Shown piece after piece: positions 23,959 through 33,261 of a stretch of 64,000 nt of DNA; the stretch's first letter is position 1; each line of letters begins with the position of its first letter. The position numbers and the translations under genes are program-made. Source of the DNA: Actinostola sp. cb2023 (Eukaryota; Cnidaria; Anthozoa; Actiniaria; Actinostolidae); contig JAUJYZ010000815.1 in assembly GCA_033675265.1 (NCBI GenBank), positions 165,001-229,000 of the forward strand, read 5' to 3'. The notes beneath the pieces were generated by a model that was not told where the DNA came from, searched no databases, and saw only the letters and a list, made by a program, of their open reading frames with translations.

Positions 23959-26900
23959 ATGATCACAATGATCGATAATACTGAGTGATCGATTTGTCAG
24001 TTAGTAACTTGCTCAGTGATAACACCAGTTAATATCAACCTTTAAAAAAAACATTGTAATATGCCTGGATACCTTTCACAATGACTGTCATGATTTTGCA
24101 TTGTAGGCACTGGGTCAAGGCATGTGGAGTGCTATCCTGTCTCCTCGGTACCACGTGGCTGCTCGGTCTGTTCTATGTTAACAAGAGTTCGTTAGTAATA
24201 GCGTACATATTCAATGTATTTAACAGCTTACAGGTAAATAAATAATGATTTAAAGTGGTTTAACTAAATTATCTGCTTAATGCCACATAACCATTGCTCC
24301 CAAACTGTTCTTTATCTTGCTTATTTACAAGATGTCTATTTTGTTTCATTAAAACAAATTAATACCATTTTTAAAATGTTGTACGATTAAACTGTCTTCA
24401 TACCTTATCTTTTTCTTGTTCTCTTTGTCAGGGATTATTGATCTTCGTATTCCATTGTGTCTTTGACGATAGGGTAAGTGGAATGTTTGTTTGGACTGGG
24501 GAAATTCACCCAGGGATTAAATTGCGCAGTTGTAAAACTTCTACCTATTTAATTTCTAATTACCTTTTAAATCTAAGTCGCCTACAAGACAATAAGAAAC
24601 TTTAGTATAATTACTCAGGTGACGTGAATATAAAGATGCGCGCGCTCTGATTGGTCAAGAATTGCGTCATATGTTGCAAAAGTCGGTGAATATAAAAAGG
24701 TCATCTACGAAAATGGCCGTGTGTCACTTGTCACGTGTTTCACACGAAAATAAAGGAAAAGGAGACATTTAGAGGATCTGCAATGAATTGGTCGTTTATT
24801 GACGAGTTTCCAAGAAAGTATTTAGTCAATTGAAGGGGTTAAAATGTCGGCCGGATGTAAACCGCTCGTTTATAATTATGCCTTCGCCTTATCTGTCGTT
24901 ACTTTGGCAAATTTCTCTCGAAGTCGAGAACATGTACATGAAGAAAGTTTCCTTCCGAAATTGTTCATGTATACGAAAAGAAGCTGTTAAAGCTCCATCA
25001 TTGCAGTGATGGTATTGTTGGTTTGCACGTGGCATTATGGCGACCAAGTTAAACTGTGACTGGTAACAAATGATTCCTCCGTCATTACGTACTTAGCTTC
25101 TCTTGTTTGTACCACCAACACACCACTGACATGGTTACTGTGTCTTTGTACTTTAAATATCCAGGGATTGATTGCAATCCAGCAATAGGAAAGATAAAAT
25201 GAATAGCTGATATTGAAGTTACACTCCAATGAGGTTTCAAGTCGAGGCTATCGGGTCAAGTTTTTGTACTGGCCCGATAGCCTCGACTTGAAACCGTCGT
25301 TCAGAGTCATTGGAGTGTAACTTCAATATCAGCTATTGAAACAAATATTCACAAACTTCAAATTTGTTTGTCAGGTGAGGGCAGAGTACTGTAGAATACT
25401 GTGTTGTCGTGGATCCCGAAGAGATTACCTCAGAAAACAATCCACAGAGCCAGTAACTTCTCGTAAATTGACTCCAGTGACGTGCCGACAGGTAAGTCAT
25501 AGTAGCTTTACAACAAATACATGGCATACACCGACATTCATGAACAAGATTTGTAAACCATGATTTTTCTGTACAGGAGCTAACCTTTTGTTAAAGCCGG
25601 TTAGAGCAGACAAGCAAGTTTTGCATTGACAAGTTTTATTTGCTCGTTTGTAAAGGAAAACTTGACAAGTTTTCATTCATGTTCATTTACAGACGAGAAG
25701 ATTTCCTTTACAGACGAGCAAATAAAACTTGTCAATGAAAAACTTGTCAATGCAAAACTTGTCAATGCAAAACTTGTCAATGCAAAACTTGCTCGTGTGT
25801 AAACGGCTTTTTAAAAGGTTCAATGTTGATGACATTTTGATGTCTTAGAACTTACTGGAAGTGTTACTTCGACAGAATTAATCTCCTTCCATTCTTTCGC
25901 TAACGATTGATCCTGTACATTTGTTTTCTTTCTTTCTTTCGCTAACGATTGATCCTGTACATTTGTTTTCTTTCTTTCTTTCCTAGAAATACGTGCAATG
26001 CAGCACCGAAGGTACGTTGAACAGATTTTTTAACACAATCGTCAAATTGTAATTAAATTTTTTTTTTCAATAGATAAAGGAACTATTTCCGGTTTGACAA
26101 CGTCCTTAGAGAAAAATGATTTGGGATCAACTCAGGTTTGTATGCCAATTAGTCATTTTAAAACTGAAGATGTCCAGATTTCCCTGCGTGGACAGAAGTG
26201 CATATAGCATATACACGTACACAGAAACTCATTACCAGTATGAAATAAATGATCTAGAAAAACAAAAGGGAACAGACAATTGTATTTTATTTTGAATATC
26301 AAGAATCTTGGATTTTTTCTGTTTTTAAAGTTGCCCGCTTAGTTGTGAGCTCTGCAAATAAAATATATACACCTATTCGAAAAATCGTTGTCCGCGCCGA
26401 AAGCAACAAGCAAGAAGCTGACGACCGCAAAGGGCATTGGGACTTTCTCCTTATTCATTTATTCATCCGTAGACATTTTGACAACATGCATTTTCAAATG
26501 GCCGAATAGTTCCAAATGATTGCTATTCAACGCTCATAGGGATAACTTCTCAAGTACGACGGATAAATAAACTAATTAGGAGATTCCCAAAGTCCTTTGC
26601 GGTCGTCAGCTTCTTGCTTGTTGCTTTCGGCCCGGACAGCGATTTTTGGAATAGGTGTATCAGCTTAATTAACTCACATAGAAACCACGCTACAGTGATT
26701 GGCGGTAAAATATTTATTGCACAACGAAACATGTACAATAAAATGGGGGAGGGAGTGGCGGGTTCGAGGTTGTACACTCCCTTCGGTGAATTGAAACAAC
26801 TGGATCCCCTGCCTTACGCGCTGTACATATTATATTACGATAAGCCTACGGACAAAGTGGGGCCTTATTTCATCCCTGTCAATTATCTATCATCACTTAA

Positions 26901-29900
26901 CTTAATGATATACCAATTATTTCACAGCGTTTTCTATACTTATAGACATGGGCTACTGCTTAACACTGAGCCATTTGGACCGTTTCCAATATGTTTACTT
27001 TGGGCGAAGAGGGAACTAAATTTAGAAGCGAGAATTGCTTCTCTAGTAGTCCCTCTAACGTTTTCCTTTGACACATAAACTGGATATAAAACTTTACTCC
27101 ACATTCTGAGCATCTCTCTCTATACAGTCATTCCCAAAAAGGTTGTCCAGATGAAAAGACTACAATACTACAATAAAATCACGTGATTCATTATGTTTTC
27201 AATTTCTGCGCGTGGAACTGCGAGTTGATACCAGCGGCATTACATTCAGTTCTCACAATGCCGTGTATTTTTGCATCTCAAATGAATTTCATGAGAGGAA
27301 ATTGAATATACATAACGAATCACGTGACTTTATTGTAGTATTGTAGTCTTTTCATCTGGACAACCTTTTTGGGAATGACTGTATATATACACCTATTTCA
27401 AAAAACGTTGTCGCGTTCCGTCAAAGTCAAAGTCAAAGCGCAACAAGCGTTAAGCCAAGACCGAAGTGAATGCTGGTTATGTGCTGACAATTATTTAAAT
27501 CACAATTGTTTCTATAAGGACTAATTACAAAATGTGAACATTTCCACGTGCTTGTTTGCATATCACACTTCGTTCCATAGAAAACAGGTCTGATTTGAAA
27601 AATCTGCCAACACAAGACCAGCATGCACTTCGGTCTTGGCTTGACGCTTGTTGCTTTGAACGCGACGTTTTTTTAAATAGGTGTGTATGTATTATTTCCA
27701 ATATGAGTGGCAATGTTGTATCTTATTTACAATCTCGAGCCGAAGGCGAGAGATTGTAAATAAGATACAACATTGTCACGAATATTGTAAATTACTTATG
27801 ATATTGTTTAATCATTGTTTGAACCAGGTAGGCGTTTCAACCAGAATTGTAGTCAATATCTGATTGAGATGAAAAGAATATAATAATTAAATAACTGTTC
27901 TTTTAGCATTCAATTCTCATTCCGATTGCTTGACCGCACTAGCTAAACAATGAAGGCAGTTTCGCATTATAGCTTAGTTAAGATGTCGATTGTTTAATAA
28001 ATGTTTTATTCCTTTTCATACTTGATAGTTTTTGAATAGAGTTGATTGCTCATTAAGACATACAAAGAACAAATACGGCAAATATGTAATATGAATGCTT
28101 TTTCATTTAGAATATCATTTACACTTTTGTTTGGTTTTCAAAGGGCGCTTTAATTGTGAATGCGAACGGAGTTTTGATTCTTTTCAATCAAATCAAGAAC
28201 AGTTCTCACAGAAGGTCATAGAGCTAAGACGGGCATTTGAGACGATGGCTGACAATTTTCGTAAACTGACAAAAGTGCATCACAAGAAAGTCAGTTGTTG
28301 AGGGAATGTGCCCAAACTAGCACCGAAGTGGAGTGTAAAGACGGATTTCTGAAGTCTGGCAGATATCTCGTAAAAACAAGGTAGCAAGGAAAGAGTCTAT
28401 TGACTTTCGTTTGACACATAAATTCCGTATGAAGTTCTAGTTCGACTAACATTACTTTACCATCTTCTAATTCGAGGTTCTTGAAAAGAATAACGTAGCA
28501 AGTAACGCAATATTTAGCGAGAACTGTGCGAAGTCCTTATTTTGAAGTAATCTCGTGTCTTTCAAAGTTTGTTATAATTTATTTGAGATTGTGAAAGTAT
28601 TGCCGCACAAAGCTAGAAATCCAATGATTGTATCATTAGTAAGTAAGCTAAAACTGTGAAGGTGCTAAGCTCCAATGAAGGGAGTTACATTAAAGAAACT
28701 GCGGAACAAAAACTAACGTGTACTGATTTTTCTTAATTAGCTTTTAGGATAATGTATTGTTCAGTCTCATATAATGCATTGATCGATACAGAATACTTAT
28801 AGAGCTTATTAGTATTCTGTATCTGATACAGAATACTAATAAGGTCTATTAGTATTCTGTATCAGATACAGAATACTAATAAGCTTTATTACTATTCTGT
28901 ATCATACTTATGAACAATTGCAGTAATTAATCAACCCCACATAGAAAATAGGTCTGATTTGAAAAATCGATTCCCTGCCAACTATTCAAACCCTCCCCGT
29001 GCTTTTAGTTTCTTGGAAATTGTATGGGAGTTACAAGGTAGCCACGTGACCAGAATGCTGAGCACAGATTGGACAGCTGCCTAATGAATTATTAATGAAT
29101 ATTATAATGAATATTATAATATATTATACATAGATCACAGGCAAACGCAAACACGTCTATATATATATTAATATATTAATTAATAATGTTTGTTTTAGGA
29201 TGTTTTGCAGGGTTTCGATTCAGACAGTTTGCTGACGATAAATAAGACATCAACAGAAGAATACGGTGCAACTGATGTTGTGCCCTGGAAACACAAAACA
29301 GAAATCAAGCAAGATATAAATGTGAGAAGAATCACCCTTCAAAACGACAATCCTGTCCACTATCACTGGATATCTCATCTAAAAGTCTACGAAGATCAAA
29401 AGAATACTACTCAGATAGTGAATGTGCTAATTACTTTTCTGATGCTTTGAGCTATGAAACGTCTCGCAGTAACAACGACATAGGGTCTCATCCCACAATA
29501 CAGACTGCTAAAGGTCACGTGGTGAAACTAGGTCGGTGTAAGATTTGCTCCAATGATTGCTATCACATGGTTTGCATCGGAAATGAAGATGAATTCACTC
29601 TGGATTCGTTCGAGTCTGCAGAACCAATATCTCTCCAATACCATACTGAATCAACAGATGAACCTGCAACATTTTCATGTAGGACGTTCTCCAGGACACG
29701 TATTTCTTTCGATGATTCGATATTGACTGGTTTCCTGAGGGATGAACATCCCAACCCTAATATAATAACTCATCGATGGACACATATACCATATATGAAG
29801 GAAAAAGACATTCAAACAAAAGAGTTTCTGTCCGAGAGCACATCTTGCGACGATCGGTTTTTGAGGACACAGCAAGAAGAGAACAATGGTTTAAAAGATC

Positions 29901-31587
29901 GACAAGAAACATTTGAAGAATTACAATGTTCAGATCGTCCTAACCATGATAAACCTATAGGATTAGTATCTCCTATAATCATGATCTCTCCCTTATCAGA
30001 TCATTATCGTGGAGATGAAAGGTTTGCTCCTGTAGCTTCCGTTGAATCAATTGGGGAGATGAACGTATGTGATGGCAATCTTGAGCAGAACAATGAGAGC
30101 GACAAAAATACAAATGGTCCCATTGAAGTAGATCAAGACAATGATGCAAACCAGGACCAACGTTCGTCTATGCACATGGATGACTCTCCAAACAAGTGTC
30201 CCTTGGCACCTTGGCATAAATGCACCTTACATACTCTACAATACCATGACTTACCAACTCATTCTAGGCATACTTGTGATCCTCAAATCCAATTAAGATC
30301 TGAGCGTCCAAAAGAATTGGAAGAGATGCCTTCAAGCATTCACTCACCTACAGGTTAGTACAATACAAGCATCAAGAGTTCCAGACTTTCCGTACGCACG
30401 CAATGCATTATGAGATTATTACAAAGGAAAAAGTGAGCACCAATTCTAGACACAGGGAGCCCAAGCTATGTTTTTGCTCGCTTGGTGCTCACTTTTCCTT
30501 TGTAATAATCTCAGAATGCATTGCGCGCGTACCGGAAGTCTGGAACTCTTGGTGCTTGTATTATAATTAAAGTTTTCATATCGCCGTACTGAGTGCCCTG
30601 GCCTCATGAAGTCTGGTGAACAAGCAGTAAATATACCGATGAGATATTCGAGCACAGCTGCGCACTTCATGTGTGTGTTTTAATAAGTTTCCAGTGACTT
30701 CAGTGGTCAGCAATGTGCGTCTACCAGGCGGACATGGTATCTCTGTATTATTTAGTCCGTATGCTTACATCCATTATGGTTCTCACGGAGTTCAATGCAA
30801 CTGTTTTTTAGTTTGCAGAAACGAAATGGCTTCTATCAAAGAAGGAATCGTCAGAAGGCTTGGACAAGTTTACGAGGGACGGTTCATAATTCTTCATGCA
30901 TTAAGCAGCGAAAACGAAATCCCAGAAAACAGGGATAGCAACAAACAACCAGAAAGTAAGCAATGGCATTAATGTGAAAGACTCGATGAAACCGTCTTAA
31001 CTGGTTTGCATGTCCATAAAAAAATATGACGGTGTTCAATTTTTTTAATGAGGACAGTACTGAGTAGAATCTCCACAAAATTTGACTCAATCAACAGACA
31101 TGTTGAAATAAGGATGGATGCATCACCCAACATGTCTATTGTATTAAGGAATTTGCATTCAACTTCAGTGTAAAATTCCCTGCTTATTTCCATAACATGC
31201 ATCATCTTTGTTTAAGATGACACTGGTTTATAGATCCATGGTCAAAAAACAGCTTAAGATTACTGACATTACTAGCTAATACATTTCTTATGACTGTGAT
31301 GTCATACCTCTCTTTAAATGCTTGCACACACTAATGCATTTAGAAAATTAAACATGGCACATTTCAGATATGTTGCATGTATTCTATGGGTTTTACTAGT
31401 TTGCGTTTTCGCTTTTGTTTTGTTGTTGTTTTGTTGTTGCAAAGTCATGTTTGTTTGTTTTCTTTCCTCGCCAGATGTATGTAAAGACGAAAAGAGATCA
31501 AAACTACTGCCTGGCAAAGTCAAATTTCTTCGTGCAATATTTGAAGATTCTTCACATTTGCCAGTAGATCATGTGACAGACAGTTAG
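13190..31587 (+). CDS. Adhesion-class G protein-coupled receptor, multi-exon gene (5' part not found)
   Basis: A receptor of the plasma membrane that is cut at its GPS and signals through a seven-helix domain. Exons: 13190-13289, 13458-13504, 14547-14679, 16579-16679, 17102-17204, 17434-17593, 22079-22145, 22619-22685, 23459-23544, 24107-24233, 24432-24473, 25375-25491, 25987-26011, 26074-26135, 29199-30353, 30812-30955, 31475-31587. All introns are GT-AG and every phase matches. In order: end of the GAIN domain, GPS ([13 protein letters not shown]), TM1-TM7, then a long Ser/Asp-rich cytoplasmic tail. The disulfide pair is visible (LPCQ before TM3, HCW in loop 2). The tail exon needs one frame change near 29397. 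Exons before 13190 (signal peptide, extracellular domains) were not found; they may lie upstream of the window. The ligand cannot be told. Confidence 0.88.
13458..13504 (+). CDS. GPCR exon: first GPS cysteine and tryptophan
   Basis: Acceptor tctatctacag, donor aag|gtgagc. Reads [15 protein letters not shown]; the CVFW motif is the first conserved Cys-Trp pair of the GPS region. Start phase 0 and end phase 2 fit both neighbours. Confidence 0.85.
13637..14096. mobile_element. MITE with 67-bp perfect inverted repeats, in a GPCR intron
   Basis: Arms 13637-13703 and 14030-14096 are perfect reverse complements (outer end tcgtccgccattttgaattg). The interior is about 330 bp and non-coding. A further, looser inverted match (cacgct) extends outward. 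A related half-copy lies at 51655-51755. Confidence 0.88.
14547..14679 (+). CDS. GPCR exon: GPS cleavage motif
   Basis: Acceptor ttcttgtttag, donor atg|gtaagt. Contains W and GC ([11 protein letters not shown]) and the canonical [13 protein letters not shown], with self-cleavage expected between Leu and Thr. The linker HSTSPQM leads to TM1. The conserved His-Leu-Thr triad suggests the receptor is cleaved. Confidence 0.95.
15189..15204. repeat. G16 homopolymer
   Basis: An uninterrupted run of 16 guanines in a GPCR intron. Confidence 0.95.
15757..16435. repeat. Degenerate TAGA/GATA-rich tract
   Basis: Dozens of short agatagat clusters spread over about 680 bp of intron between diverged spacers. 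On the minus strand they give false YLSIYLS-type frames. Most likely an old, decayed tetranucleotide microsatellite. Confidence 0.85.
16579..16679 (+). CDS. GPCR exon: TM1
   Basis: Acceptor tgttgcag, donor cc|gtaagt. Reads [20 protein letters not shown] then [13 protein letters not shown], a hydrophobic helix of adhesion-GPCR TM1 type. Confidence 0.93.
17102..17204 (+). CDS. GPCR exon: TM2
   Basis: Acceptor catttcctttcag, donor atc|gtaagt. Contains [20 protein letters not shown], the classic TM2 of this class. Confidence 0.95.
17434..17593 (+). CDS. GPCR exon: TM3 and start of TM4
   Basis: Acceptor gtatttttcag, donor g|gtgagt. Reads [20 protein letters not shown] then [16 protein letters not shown]; the Cys is the TM3 disulfide partner. 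Ends in SWG at the start of TM4. Confidence 0.95.
17648..17829. repeat. (AAT)n microsatellite blocks
   Basis: Two AAT tracts (17648-17735 and 17790-17824) in GPCR intron 6, counting introns from the 13190 exon. Confidence 0.9.
18533..18697 (+). pseudogene. RecQ-type helicase-like N-terminal fragment
   Basis: From ATG 18533 the frame reads [20 protein letters not shown] then [13 protein letters not shown]. The Gln-rich motif followed by PTGxGKS is the Q-motif and Walker A of superfamily 2 DEAD/DEAH or RecQ-type helicases. Everything after Walker A is replaced by the 69-bp minisatellite, so no Walker B or helicase domain 2 exists. It may be a captured host fragment or the remains of a helicase-coding transposon. 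It cannot act as an enzyme. An unrelated 35-codon frame at 17997 ([16 protein letters not shown]) lies upstream and was not recognised. Confidence 0.6.
18698..20455. repeat. 69-bp minisatellite, about 25 copies
   Basis: The unit begins ataggctccatgtctgcagc and ends ttgtactaccaa. Some copies lose one to three bases at ccctttag and four carry an inserted ctttgaaacagt. It starts exactly in the helicase-like frame. A 368-codon minus-strand frame through it is an artefact of the 3n unit length. Confidence 0.95.
21485..21600. mobile_element. Fold-back element, about 54-bp arms
   Basis: acaattaacgattaatagtg at the left is inverted as cactattaatcgttaattg at the right, around a centre reading gcactcgcctacggctcgtgc. 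Non-coding; intronic. Confidence 0.85.
21698..21829. mobile_element. Fold-back element, about 60-bp arms
   Basis: ggtaatcatacgatttctcg pairs with the complement ending cgtatgattacc at 21829; inner arms share cactcgtgtgtttttca. Non-coding. Confidence 0.85.
21836..21990. repeat. (ATA)n microsatellite
   Basis: Impure ATA/AAT tract with ATTA interruptions, 90 bp before the TM4 exon. Confidence 0.9.
22079..22145 (+). CDS. GPCR exon: TM4
   Basis: Acceptor tttgaatttag, donor ca|gtaagg. Reads [20 protein letters not shown], joining SWG of the previous exon. Confidence 0.9.
22619..22685 (+). CDS. GPCR exon: extracellular loop 2 and start of TM5
   Basis: Acceptor atgaatag, donor gtg|gtaagt. The joined codon gives His, then [20 protein letters not shown]; this Cys pairs with the TM3 Cys. 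Confidence 0.92.
23459..23544 (+). CDS. GPCR exon: end of TM5 and intracellular loop 3
   Basis: Acceptor cattcttcag, donor ag|gtaaaa. Reads [20 protein letters not shown] then AVTKRKTF; the basic loop is a likely G-protein contact. Confidence 0.92.
23706..23956. repeat. (TTA)n microsatellite
   Basis: About 250 bp of ATT repeats with ATC and GTT variants in the intron between the TM5 and TM6 exons. It gives a false poly-Leu/Ile frame. Confidence 0.95.
24107..24233 (+). CDS. GPCR exon: TM6 and loop 3
   Basis: Acceptor gcattgtag, donor cag|gtaaat. Reads [20 protein letters not shown], then [20 protein letters not shown] and LQ. TTWLLGL is the conserved TM6 core. Confidence 0.95.
24432..24473 (+). 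CDS. GPCR exon: end of TM7
   Basis: Acceptor tctttgtcag, donor agg|gtaagt; 42 bp. Reads [14 protein letters not shown], the conserved TM7 end of adhesion GPCRs. Confidence 0.93.
25202..25337. mobile_element. Fold-back element
   Basis: Outer arms (aatagctgatattgaagtta and complement) and inner arms (caagtcgaggctatcggg and complement) pair across an 8-bp centre. Lies 38 bp upstream of the next exon. Confidence 0.88.
25375..25491 (+). CDS. GPCR exon: membrane-proximal cytoplasmic tail
   Basis: Acceptor tttgtttgtcag, donor cag|gtaagt. Reads [20 protein letters not shown] then [19 protein letters not shown]; the Cys pair after TM7 is a possible palmitoylation site. Confidence 0.88.
25605..25812. 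mobile_element. Fold-back element with internal 15-bp repeats
   Basis: gttttatttgctcgt and acgagcaaataaaac pair, and the right half has four or five copies of aacttgtcaatgcaa. Non-coding; intronic. Confidence 0.75.
25892..25983 (+). repeat. 46-bp tandem duplication at an intron 3' end
   Basis: ctttcgctaacgattgatcc through the pyrimidine run ttctttctttctttc occurs twice, directly before the acceptor of the 25987 exon, so the polypyrimidine tract and upstream region are doubled. Confidence 0.88.
25987..26011 (+). CDS. GPCR micro-exon (25 bp), tail
   Basis: Acceptor tttcctag, donor g|gtacgt. Reads KYVQCSTE plus one base; the phases fit both sides. Confidence 0.75.
26074..26135 (+). CDS. GPCR exon, tail
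   Basis: Acceptor ttttttttcaatag, donor cag|gtttgt. The joined Asp is followed by [20 protein letters not shown]; ends phase 0. Confidence 0.75.
26369..26659. mobile_element. Fold-back element, about 95-bp arms
   Basis: acacctattcgaaaaatcg is inverted as cgatttttggaataggtgt; inner arms share gcaacaagcaagaagctgac. Related at its ends to 27389-27684. Confidence 0.85.
27121..27385. mobile_element. Fold-back element, about 85-bp arms
   Basis: tatacagtcattcccaaaaa pairs with tttttgggaatgactgtata; inner arms share aagactacaatactacaata. Its right end abuts the next fold-back. Confidence 0.88.
27389..27684. mobile_element. Fold-back element, same family as 26369-26659
   Basis: acacctatttcaaaaaacg is inverted at 27668-27684; inner arms share ccaagaccgaagtg and caacaagcg. 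Non-coding. Confidence 0.85.
27711..27776. repeat. Near-perfect short hairpin
   Basis: caatgttgtatcttatttac and its complement are separated by about 24 bp that is itself palindromic (tctcg agccgaaggcgaga). Confidence 0.85.
28143..28301 (+). other. Unrecognised short open frame, possible alternative terminal exon
   Basis: After ttggttttcaaag the frame reads [20 protein letters not shown], then [20 protein letters not shown], to TGA at 28301. It is charged and helix-prone and looks protein-like, but the phase does not follow the 26135 exon, so it is not placed in the GPCR. Confidence 0.25.
28785..28903. repeat. Tandem palindromes of gatacagaatactaataa
   Basis: Five alternating copies of gatacagaatact and its complement agtattctgtatc form overlapping hairpins in a GPCR intron. 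Confidence 0.85.
29199..30353 (+). CDS. GPCR exon: long cytoplasmic tail
   Basis: Two in-phase acceptors exist, gttttag|gat at 29199 and ttttgcag|ggt at 29211, differing by four codons. The frame that follows from the 26135 exon reads to about 29397 (HLKVYEDQ). A second frame then takes over ([20 protein letters not shown]) and stays open to the donor acag|gttagt at 30353. One missing base in the AAAA run near 29398-29401 would join them; otherwise the first frame stops at 29450. The tail is rich in Ser, Asp, Glu and His, as in long adhesion-GPCR tails, with no domain recognised. Its phase 1 end fits the next exon. Confidence 0.72.
30362..30562. mobile_element. Fold-back element, about 85-bp arms
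   Basis: aatacaagcatcaagagttcc pairs with its complement ending at 30562; inner arms share aaaaagtgagcacc. It begins 8 bp after a splice donor and fills almost half of a 458-bp intron. Confidence 0.88.
30812..30955 (+). CDS. GPCR exon: distal tail
   Basis: Acceptor aactgttttttag, donor a|gtaagc. After a joined Val it reads [20 protein letters not shown] then [19 protein letters not shown]. Phases 1 to 1 fit both neighbours, strong support for the model. Confidence 0.72.
31475..31587 (+). CDS. GPCR terminal exon with stop
   Basis: Acceptor ctttcctcgccag. Reads [20 protein letters not shown] then [16 protein letters not shown] and TAG at 31585-31587. The last four residues (HVTDS region) give no clear PDZ ligand. 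Confidence 0.72.
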
Positions 31588-31619
31588 TGAAGAAAGCATC
31601 ATAAATAATCTCCAATGAA

Positions 31620-31826
31620 ATAAAGAGACATCAGTGTATCGGAGAGATAATATGTAGCAAGTTGCCTCGAAGATGCTCGATCAATCAAGTAGATTTACAT
31701 AGAAATCCTTGATAAGTACTCAATTGTACGTGTGACTGAACTATGTTGTTCAACTACATAATTGATTTGTAGTGTTTTAGTCCTTATATGTTAAAGTTCG
31801 CAAACTCCTCAATCAAATTGAATAAA
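31620..31826 (+). terminator. Candidate polyadenylation signals of the GPCR
   Basis: AATAAA at 31620-31625 (33 bp after the stop) and at 31821-31826. The second is followed by a T-rich stretch. Which one is used is not shown. Confidence 0.5.
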
Positions 31827-32061
31827 CTTTTACACAGCTAGTCTCAATCCTTGGTTTTTGTTGCTTTCCATGGACGTTTTCTTTCCTATTTCAAATCAGC
31901 ATAACATCCCAATTTAAACTGTAAATAAATCATACCATTAGCTTAACTCACCGATTTATGACTCGCGAAATTACAAGAAACAATTTTGAAATATCACTGT
32001 GGTATTTATTCCAAATATCACTGCTATTACCTATACGCATACCAGGGGTCTTAGGGAACCT

Positions 32062-33261
32062 GCGAAATTAGTTACTGCTCACAACGCTTCCATAGACAAT
32101 TTCATAAAGTTATACGAAGTACTAGTTACTGCAGACAACGTTTCCATAGAGTGCAAACCATATGTTCGTGAAACAGTACTAACTAATTAGTACTAAATAG
32201 CACTGATGAAACAATAGAAAACAATAGGGATACCACTATTTAGTACTATTTAGTAATAGTACTATTTCACGGACATATGGTTTGCACTCTAGACAATGTC
32301 ATAAAGTTATTCGAAGTGCTAGTTACTGCAGACAACGCTTCCATACACACTGTCATAAAATTATACAGTGCTAGATACTGCAGACAATGCTTCCATAGAC
32401 ATTGTCATGAAGCTCTACGAAGTGCTAGTTACTGCAGACAACGCTTCCATAGACAATGTCATAAAGTTCTACGAAATGCTAGTTGCTGCAGACAATGCTT
32501 CCATAGACAATGTCATAAAGTTCTACGAAGTGCTAGTTACTGCAGACAACGCTTCCATACACAATGTCATAAAGTTCTACGAAGTGCTAGTTACTGCAGA
32601 CAATGCTTCCATAGACAATGTCATAAAGTTTTACGAAGTGCTAGTTACTGCAGACAACGCTTCCATACACAATGTCATAAAGTTCTACGAAGTGCTAGTT
32701 ACTGCAGACAATGCTTCCATAGACAATGTCATAAAGTTCTACGAAGTGCTAGTTACTGCAGACAATGCTTCCATAGACAATGTCATAAAGTTCTACGAAG
32801 TGCTAGTTACTGCAGACAACGCTTCCATACACAATGTCATAAAGTTCTACGAAGTGCTAGTTACTGCAGACAATGCTTCCATAGACATGTCATAAAGTTC
32901 TACGAAGTGCTAGTTACTGCAGACAATGCTTCCATAGACAATGTCCTAAAGTTCTACGAAGTGCTAGTTACTGCAGACAACGCTTCCATACACAATGTCA
33001 TAAAGTTCTACGAAGTGCTAGTTACTGCAGACAATGCTTCCATAGACAATGTCCTAAAGTTCTACGAAGTGCTAGTTACTGCAGACAACGCTTCCATACA
33101 CAATGTCATAAAGTTCTACGAAGTGCTAGTTACTGCAGACAATGCTTCCATAGACAATGTCATAAAGTTCTACGAAGTGCTAGTTACTGCAGACAATACT
33201 TCCATACACAATGTCATAAAGTTCTACGAAGTGCTAGTTATAGCTGCAGACAACGGCAGAT
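32062..33261. repeat. 54-bp minisatellite, about 19 copies
   Basis: The unit begins cataaagttctacgaagtgc and includes ttactgcagacaa. Copies tend to alternate between cttccatagac and cttccatacac, suggesting a 108-bp higher-order unit. A MITE interrupts the second or third copy at 32149-32289. The 328-codon frame is a repeat artefact. Confidence 0.93.
32149..32289. mobile_element. 141-bp TA-flanked MITE inserted in the minisatellite
   Basis: Inverted ends GAGTGCAAACCATATG and its complement are flanked by TA (32147-32148, 32290-32291). Removing it restores the array unit ccata-gacaatg, so the TA is a target duplication as for Tc1/mariner-type elements. A second 141-bp member is at 44492. Confidence 0.88.

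Noticed and set aside
23580..23978. Poly-Leu/Ile frame that looks like a membrane protein
   Set aside because: It is a (TTA)n microsatellite.
26614..27078. 154-codon frame in a GPCR intron
   Set aside because: Its first part is a fold-back arm and the remainder has no motif; no splice sites or phase link to the GPCR exons.
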